A stretch of DNA of 64,000 nt from Cylicocyclus nassatus (Eukaryota > Nematoda > Chromadorea > Rhabditida > Strongylidae). The stretch's first letter is position 1, and every line of letters begins with the position of its first letter. The stretch covers positions 67,698,371-67,762,370 of the forward strand of contig CATQJL010000223.1 in NCBI GenBank assembly GCA_958299035.1. Direction: 5' to 3'. Of the stretch, positions 57,000 through 64,000 are shown piece by piece. Position numbers and translations under genes: made by a program. Under the pieces are notes generated by a model. That model was not told where the DNA came from. It made no database searches and saw nothing but the letters and a program-made list of their open reading frames with translations.

Positions 57000-57675
57000 T
57001 TTCCAGAATTCACCAGCCCTTCTAACTCCTTTGAAAAGGAGTACGCGGCTACTTTCCAGCGCTCCATAATCTACAAGAAGTACTATCGAAAATTTCTTTC
57101 TGAATGTACTGGGGGCAATACGCGCTGCTTCACACCTTTGCGAAGAAACGTCCGCAGAAAGTTTTGAGAATACTGAAATCGAGATATCAAGGACATTCCG
57201 CATACCGAAAGATTTGCCTTGATGAGCTGAGCACAATGCATTTTTCGGATTTAGAAAATATCCACTCCAAAGAAAGTTACGGCGAGTAGAATCTGGAAAC
57301 GAGTGATTTTTCCAGAATTTACCAACCGCTTTTTTCTCTTTTGAAAAGAAGCCTGCGGCAGCTTACTAGCGCACTATAATGCACAAGAAGAGCACTATCG
57401 AATGGTGCATACTGGAAGCTTTCAAGTTGGATAGGCGCTGCGTTACATACTTGCAAAGGGGACCCTCCTCAGAACAATTTGAGAAAACTGAAAAACAAGA
57501 TATAGATGACATGACGTATGTAGAAAGATTCGCCTTGACGAGATGAACACAGTGCTGCTTTCGAATTTAGAATATATTAATTCCGAAGGAAGTTATGGCG
57601 CTGCATAATTTACGATAATCCGGAATCGCGAAATTTCTGGAATTTCGCGCAATTCCCGTTCTGTGAGTGGTATTG
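57000..57675. repeat. Two tandem diverged 300-bp units
   Basis: Units 57000-57290 and 57305-57600 share TTTTTCCAGAATT..CC, GCGC..ATAAT, ACTATCGAA and end TTCCGAAGGAAGTTATGGCG-like. The second is followed by CGCGAAATTTCTGGAATTTCG and GTGAGTGGTATTGTA. A third relative is at 41555. Confidence 0.65.
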
Positions 57676-57795
57676 TACATTGCACAGCACGCGCGGCATT
57701 CCGCGATATGTGCTTCTCATGCGATTTCCAACCATTTCCCTTTGTCTTCCTGCATTTTGGGACCCGTCATACTTCGCCGAGAGAAGCCCACTTTC

Positions 57796-57887
57796 ACACA
57801 TATCCATGCAGAATGAGCTGCCCACTTTCACACATATCCATGCAGAATGAGCTGCCCAGTTTCACATATATCCATGCAGAATGAGCT
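57796..57887. repeat. 34-bp tandem repeat, three copies
   Basis: Three head-to-tail units with CATATCCATGCAGAATGAGC. The frame over it is a repeat translation. Confidence 0.88.
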
Positions 57888-58136
57888 CTTAAACTATACC
57901 TGCCCTATTTCTGCTGTGCTCAATGGAATGTGTACGTAGCCTCTGGAATAAGCACACTGAATGGTCCATTTACACTAAAATTCCAGGAAAGAAACTTATA
58001 TCCCACAACTAGGCACATCCGTATATTGGAAGATGCGCCTCGCCGAGCTGAGTTGAATGGTACTCTTATATATAGAATTCATAATTTTGAATCAAGATAA
58101 GGTCTTTTTTTATAAAAAGTTAGGCGTTGCGCGACA

Positions 58137-58207
58137 AAGTTAGGTGACTTTTGCCGCTTTTTTCCGCCGACTTTTGTCGCGCGACGCGGCAAAAGTCACC
58201 TAACTTC
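58137..58207. repeat. GC-rich hairpin
   Basis: AAGTTAGGTGACTTTTGCCGC and its exact inverse flank a 28-nt GC-rich loop with more GCGCGAC motifs. It lies just before copy B of the duplicated block. Confidence 0.8.
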
Positions 58208-58266
58208 GGCGGCGCCGCGTAAGTTAAGTGCCGCCGCCATTTTTTTTCACAAATTACGGGTGGTAT

Positions 58267-59040
58267 TGTAGTAGCGCCATTCATGCATTCAACGCAAGTT
58301 TGAAACGATACTTCTTCCAGCCACGTGTAGCTGCTCTCTTAAAGGTGTTTGTTATGCTATATTGTAGCTATTTATTTCAAGTCAAGCGCTCGAACCTCCG
58401 AACAGTTAGAAGAGTGCCTAACAAGCATCCGAGTATTCAAACATCTTTTGAGCTTTCCAGCTCTAACGTAGATTAAATTGAAGGAAACCGAGAACTTGTT
58501 TTTTTGATGTCGAATTTATAGAAAGGGAAGATTCTACAAAAATGCACAAATTATTGATTTCTATTGTATTTAATTGAGTAGTCGATTTCTTAATTCAAAC
58601 AGCATAACAGCAAATAATCAAATCGAGTAATCTCGAGAAATGGCTACTCGAGTAAACAATTTTTTGATCTTTTTATCTGATAATCGTTGTTTCGAAACAC
58701 TGAGCTGCTGCAATTATTATGGTTTTAAAATTAACTTGAATAAATAAAATTTAAAGCAGTGGTATCAACGCAGAGTACTGAATTGCGCCTTCATATTTCG
58801 TTCTCTCACTTAGTATGCTAGAAAAAGACATTTCTTCTCTTACGACATTTCTTCTCTACTCTCCTGTGATAGAGTTGCTGAGCCCCATATGCACACCGTA
58901 TCCATCAAACGCTACTGTGTAGTATCCTCTATGATTCACATGCTCCCCTATTTTTTCACTCTTATTACCTCAATATCTGAATATGTGTTTGTGCTACTTG
59001 CACTCCTCGCAATGAGCTCACTCAATGGGCGGAGTAATAG
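58267..59040. repeat. Duplicated block, copy B (with primer)
   Basis: Direct copy of 53588-54600 with small deletions. At 58754 the primer replaces the roughly 30 bp (TTATTACTTAATTAGGC..) present in copy A. At least this copy is therefore a join of two amplified molecules. Confidence 0.8.
58754..58778 (+). other. SMART PCR primer sequence (artefact)
   Basis: Third exact copy of the 25-nt primer, followed by T, in the middle of a genomic repeat. Confidence 0.95.
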
Positions 59041-59639
59041 GCGGGGCCTGCCTTCTTAGCCGGAAGATGGTAGAACTCTCCTGGGTGCGAATGCTAGTGC
59101 TAACTATGGTGCGAGGAAGGGTGCTAGAAACTCCTGCACGCCTCCAATTACGTCTACACGTTTGCGAAAATTTTCGAAGACCTTGCTTCTTAGTCTTTGT
59201 TCTGTAGAATTTCTGGAGCGAAGACGCAAGCGTTTGTAGAATGAGCTGTTATAGCAGCTAGAGAGAGTGTATCGTTAGGTACCCGCCGCTAGAACGAGTA
59301 AGGGGCGTGCAGCGTATACGACACTGCGAAGACATCGCACTTCGACTGAGTACCCAAACTCCCCCCCCCCCCCTCCCACCCTCCTCCAAAAATGCGGTTG
59401 AGAACAAATTCGTAAATATTGTGGTCCATTTTCCAGCAAAAGCCACCAAACTCAGCAGTTGGTAATGTGAGATAGATAGTAAGCTAATGCACTTTATCTG
59501 ATACTTTTTGAAGGCTCGCATAGCACTAAATTGGAGTTTTAAGCTAATGACAGCCGGAGAACTCGCGCCTCTTGACCGTCTCCCCCTCCTCCCTCCTGCC
59601 TTTGTTAACGGAATTTCCTGCCCATCTGGAAATGATGTG

Positions 59640-62400
59640 TTATTAGGTTGGAAAAAAAGAATGTCGCTTTTTATTTCGAGAGGCATCGCAACAAGGCAAA
59701 CCCCAGAAACAAGTATGGGATACCAGATAAAGCAAAGCAAGCTCCACAAAAATGGCACTACCGCTTTTGCACTAAAATATATTCACGTGATGCTCGAAGA
59801 TGGAATGTAAAGGCCGCATGCAATAACACCCCGCCGGAGAGGGGAAGGCAGCTTGAAAGAAAGCTTCAAATCTTGAAGCTCCAAATATCGGGATTTCACG
59901 TTGTCTACCTAATCATGAGTATTCTTACTATCCTTTACTGAAAACTTATTGAAGAGGAGCAAAAAGCTGCACAAGCCGCATTTCCCAGCCTTTGATATGG
60001 TGCCCTGGTCCCCGGCGGCCGACCGTCTTATTTTCAAAGCCATTTTTCCTTCAAAGTCAATGAAAGCGTAAAGTTTCACTGATCTAACCCAACACTAAGC
60101 ATGTTTTGTGAAAAACGACGAGTTATTGAAATATTCAAATTTTCGATGAACCCACTTGCGATTCATCGCAATTTTCATGATTCGATACAACAGCTGTTCC
60201 TATCACAAACTTGTTCAGCATTATTGGGTTATTTGAGCAGCACAATTTTGGGATGTTCTCATTGAGTTTAAAGAAAGAAAAATGGCTTCAAAAAAGACGG
60301 TCGGCCATCCGGAATCATCAGGGGGTCATTCAAAAAGCTGGAAAATGCGGCTTATGTCGCTTCTCGCTTCTGTTCGATATGTTTATAATGGAGGACAATA
60401 GGAATTCTTACGGGCAGATTGACAACGTGAAATTCAGATATCTGTTGGCTCCTTATTGCTCACGGACATACACTCCTTGTCAAACTTTCATATGCGCAAT
60501 TGCTGTGATGCTTCCTTGGCTAGAATCGAAAAATCGACAACTGTTTTGCTTTTGCCAAAGCTATTCTGAGATGTTCCACGTATGTACCCTTTGCTTCAAC
60601 TGGCTGCTGGAAGGCGTGGTTTTATGACCTAGAAGTCGACTGCTCGCTTCCGCGACGCAGTATGCGCCTCCCTCGCGAACATGCTCTCTAATAATTTTTT
60701 AGCCCTAAATAAGTTACGGAGCCCCGCCTTCCAATCGCCGATCTGGTTGAAGCAACGTGTAACTCTGTACTTCTTAACCTGGGATAAACTCAGATTTTCG
60801 GCCTTCTACAAGGGCTTGTTTTCGAGAAGTATAAAATTTAAATTTTTCTTTTGTTCCTAAACTTGAATCTGATGTTTTTCGAGAATAACCTTTGTAGACG
60901 GCTGAAAGTCTACGGTTGTGCTTCCCATGCTAAATAGTATAGAGTTTCACACGCGGTAACAGCCCAGCATAACTTTGGCAAAAGCATGAAAATTTTCCAT
61001 TTTTCAATGTCTAGCCAAGGAAAACTCACAGCAACTGTGCATATGAATGTTTAACGAAGAATATATGTCCATGAGCATTTGGAAGTCCGTAGAAATCCTT
61101 GGCAGAGATACGACTTTTTTGATTATTTGTTATTGAGGACCTCTTAAACCGTATGCAATAAAATCCCTACCGGGAGGGGATCGGATTCGAATTTTGGCAG
61201 TACCGGCTATGAACTCAGGTTGATGGCGGAGTTATAGTGCACGACATCAGCTCATCTTTGATGCAAATTGGATGCAAATCAGCGTTATTGCCAGTTCATG
61301 ACCCCTCATGAACTCCTTTGATTATGGGGCCCCCAGCCTTTTGAAGTAGGTAAGCTCCGTTTCCCAGATAAACTTTTTTCGACCGAAACTACTTACTTGT
61401 AAAAGTCCCATAAAGACTGAATGCACGATATAGAGCAACAACATAGTTCGTATCAGAATCTGAAAGTTCCAATGCAGTTATCCACTACACTCGCAGCTTT
61501 GATAATCTCAATCTAGTAGTGTTAGCGTGTTCCTCAAAGAAGCGTGAGCACTGGTAGCAATCTCGCATAATCATGTTTTGGGATGCCTTGTAGAAGTTCA
61601 ATGTGAAAGTTCAGGGCCTTGGACAAGGTTCACTTGACTCGGTAGATGCGGCTGAGCAAAGCTAGTGTTACAATAAAGCGAGAGGAGATGGTCAAAAAAG
61701 CTATCTTGGAGCCGTCTGCATTAGCATTCCCGTTGGGGAGGAGATCGCAGCTTACAAAAAAACTTCATATCCTGAAGCTCCGAACTTCTAGATTTCACGC
61801 TTTCTACCCATCCGTTAGTTTTCCTACCATCCTTCACTATGAAGATATTGGCCGCATTTTCTATCATTTTGCATGATCCTCTGGTGACCCTGGCGGCCGA
61901 CCGTCTTTTCTTCAGAGTCATTTTTTCCTTCTTTAGAGTTAGCGACCCAAAGTGCACTGTTCATATAGCCTAAAATGCTAAGCATGTTGCTGATAAAAAC
62001 ACATATGGAAAATCGAATTTTTCGATAAGTCACAACATTCGACTTGTGGTCCATCGCAAATTTTATGACTCCAATACATCATTTACATCATCATACAGCG
62101 TGAAATCCATATATCTAGAGCTTCAGGCTTCAAGCTTTGTTTCTAAACCTGCGTGCGGCCCTTAGAGCCGCATGCATTCACATTTCCGCTGGGGAGGGTA
62201 ACGCAGCTTTTTCGAAAGCTTCATGACCTAAAGCTTTAGTTTTCTATACCCGCAAGTGTTTCCATCATACTACCCTTTGTTATAACCTTATTGAACAAGG
62301 GCGAAAAACTGCAAGAACCGCATTTACCACTTTTTGTATGATCCTCCTATATTCTCTGGTGGTCGACAGCCTTTTCTTAAACTTGTTTTTTCTTGTTTGG
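59640..62400. repeat. Cluster of a GGCGGCCGACCGTCTT repeat family
   Basis: At 59870-60060 and 60265-60445 the same sequence is present in inverted order (CGGCCGACCGTCTT / AAGACGGTCGGCC). Further copies in direct orientation are at about 61680-61930 and, more diverged, 62100-62400. A mariner-type end TTAGGTTGGAAAAAAAGAATG is at 59644 without its partner. About 60880-61130 resembles the interior of the 62.5-kb palindrome. Frames at 59258-59941, 60211-60627 and 61646-62054 lie in these repeats. Confidence 0.65.
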
Positions 62401-62478
62401 AGTAAATGTAAATACCCCAAAGTTGTACTGATTATTTGAACAGTGCTAAGCATTTTCGTGATAATAACAAATGAGTTA

Positions 62479-63430
62479 TTAGGTTGTCCGGAAATTAATG
62501 CAGGTTTTGAATTCCAACCGCAATAAGTCATACATTTCTCATCCTTGAATAGGTTGCTAGGAACCGTTCGATAGAGCAAAGCAAGCTCTACAAGATGGCC
62601 ATCTTGCTTTAGCAACAGCTTTGATCTACCACGAGTTTCAAGCCAAAAACTAAGAAGATTCAACTGCCCGAAAAATTGAAAAAAATCGCAACTCAGTTCA
62701 TAAAAAACCTAAAAAAAATTCTAACTTGCTCACGCAAACACTACTCACATAAGACATCTACACACGCCTTTGCCGTATTTTTTTCTCTGTTAGAAATCAA
62801 GAAAACGGAAATTTTCGTGCGTTTGCCAAAGCGGTGCTGTGCCGTTCCCACATGAGTAGTTGTATACTACAAAGCTGTAGAAGTACAAACGTAAATTTTC
62901 AGCTCTCTACAAGCTTAAGATCTCGAGCAATTTGAATTTTAGCTTGGACCATATGACTAGCGGAAACAGTATTCGAAATTTTTCGAGAACTAAAGCTTGT
63001 AGAAAGCTGGAAACTCACGTTTATACTTCTACAGGTTTGTAGTATACAACTACTTATGTGGGAACGGCACAGCATCACTTTGGCAAACGCACGAAAATTT
63101 TCGTTTTTTTGATTTCTATCAAAGAAAAAAATACGGCAAAGGCGTGTGTAGATGTCTTATGTGAATAGTGTTTGCGTGAGTAAGTTAGAATTTTTGTAGG
63201 TTTTTTTATAAATTGAGTTACGATTTTTCTCAATTTCTCGGGCAGTTGAATCTTTTTAGTTTTTGGCTCGAAACTTGTGGTAGATCAGAGCTGTTGCTAA
63301 AGCAAGATGGCCATCTTGTAGAGCTTGCTTTGCTCTATCGAACGGTTTCTAGCAACCTATTTAAAAATGAGAAATGTATGACTTATTGCGGTTGGAATTC
63401 AAAACCTGCATTAATTTCCAGACAACCTAA
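62479..63430. mobile_element. Palindromic mariner-derived element, copy 2
   Basis: 952 bp with ends TTAGGTTGTCCGGAAATTAA and its inverse, TA on both sides (62477-62478, 63431-63432). Almost the whole length is a palindrome centred near 62950. It is very similar to 12434-13355. No transposase. Confidence 0.88.
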
Positions 63431-63526
63431 TACCAAAATGATGAGATTTCGATAGATCAACATACGAGTGGTTCACTGCATTTCATGACCTCGATACATC
63501 ATTTGTTCTTATCCAAAATATACCTA

Positions 63527-63961
63527 CAAGGGAAGCGTGTTTACCCGAAGTGGCCTTTCCGGTGGGATTCTGTACCACTTTAAAGAACATTGAATGCTTA
63601 TTTCAAGTATGTTTTTATTATCTGCCAAGCTCTTCGAGTTGCGAGCGTTTTTTGAAGCAAAAAATGAACGCAGAATCATGTAAATCTATGGGTACAATCT
63701 TTTCTTTTTTCAAATAGAGCAGAGTTGAGTGTGAGGCTATTGAATAGAAGTTATTCATCAAGTAAAGTACTTTGATAATTATCACCTGACCATTTGAGCA
63801 ATTCTGGATGACTTTGTTTTAGCTGCGCATCCAAATTTTCGCTCAAAAACGCTCACTCTGCTCACAGAGGCGCATGGCAGATAATAAAGACGGATTTGAA
63901 ATCATTGTTTACTGCTTTACAAAGGAGAACAGCACTCGATTGGAAAGGCCACTTTGACTAT
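63527..63961. mobile_element. Second copy of the CAAGG MITE
   Basis: Starts CAAGGGAAGCGTGTTTACCCG and ends near AAGGCCACTTTGACTA, matching the terminal repeats of 16276-16796. The outermost right end is missing. Confidence 0.65.
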
Positions 63962-64000
63962 TCTGAAGTAAAACAGACTGTGCATAAGCGCGACTAGCGG

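Noticed and set aside
59258..59758. 166-codon minus-strand frame
   Set aside because: Covers a poly-C run and a mariner-type end, shows no motif and is low complexity.
60211..60627. 138-codon plus-strand frame
   Set aside because: Lies in a dispersed repeat that also occurs inverted next door; no conserved motif.

Overview
This is eukaryotic DNA, and the content points to a parasitic clade V (strongylid) nematode, most likely a hookworm-type genome. The evidence is: short introns with TTTCAG/TTTTAG acceptors; a nematode-type trypsin-like protease; Sra/Srab-type serpentine chemoreceptor exons, a nematode-only family; RTE-type non-LTR retrotransposons of the kind abundant in hookworms; and mariner-derived palindromic elements. 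It is not bacterial, and I see no operon-like coding, CRISPR array or rRNA. Most long open frames in the window are chance frames in repeats.

Host gene content is sparse. On the minus strand there are: five in-phase exons of a trypsin-like serine protease (1028-1814); a possible 60-residue secreted peptide (25037-25235); an isolated immunoglobulin-like exon (37334-37426); a decayed 5' fragment of a Rae1/NPP-17-type mRNA export WD40 gene (about 38270-38664); and five in-phase exons of a Srab-like chemoreceptor (51083-52224). On the plus strand, an exon resembling the N-terminus of another Srab receptor lies at 56796-56987, and a 20-codon fragment of histone H2B sits at 48855-48920.

The rest is dominated by mobile DNA. 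Retroelements: a decayed RTE with endonuclease and reverse transcriptase on the minus strand (about 14110-17810), a fragment of a second RTE lineage (7490-8176), and a decayed Penelope-like element with RT and GIY-YIG domains (about 26390-27700) followed by a possible second N-terminal piece. DNA transposons: two hAT elements with perfect 8-bp target duplications (10345-11096 and 34717-36834), mariner/Tc-like TA elements, a TTA-flanked MITE inside the RTE, and TTAA-flanked MITEs. Unusually many elements are long palindromes (foldbacks): 2.03-4.75 kb, 12.4-13.4, 23.0-23.8, 27.7-28.2, 29.9-30.7, 33.2-33.8, 40.0-43.6 (with nested palindromes), 43.7-44.7 and 62.5-63.4 kb.

Assembly quality is an issue. 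Three exact copies of the 25-nt SMART/template-switch PCR primer are embedded in the sequence (3412, 56006, 58754). One abuts a gap of exactly 500 N (55506-56005). Joins at these points should not be trusted. They affect the centre of the large palindrome, the spacing between the two chemoreceptor loci, and one copy of a 0.8-1.0 kb duplication.
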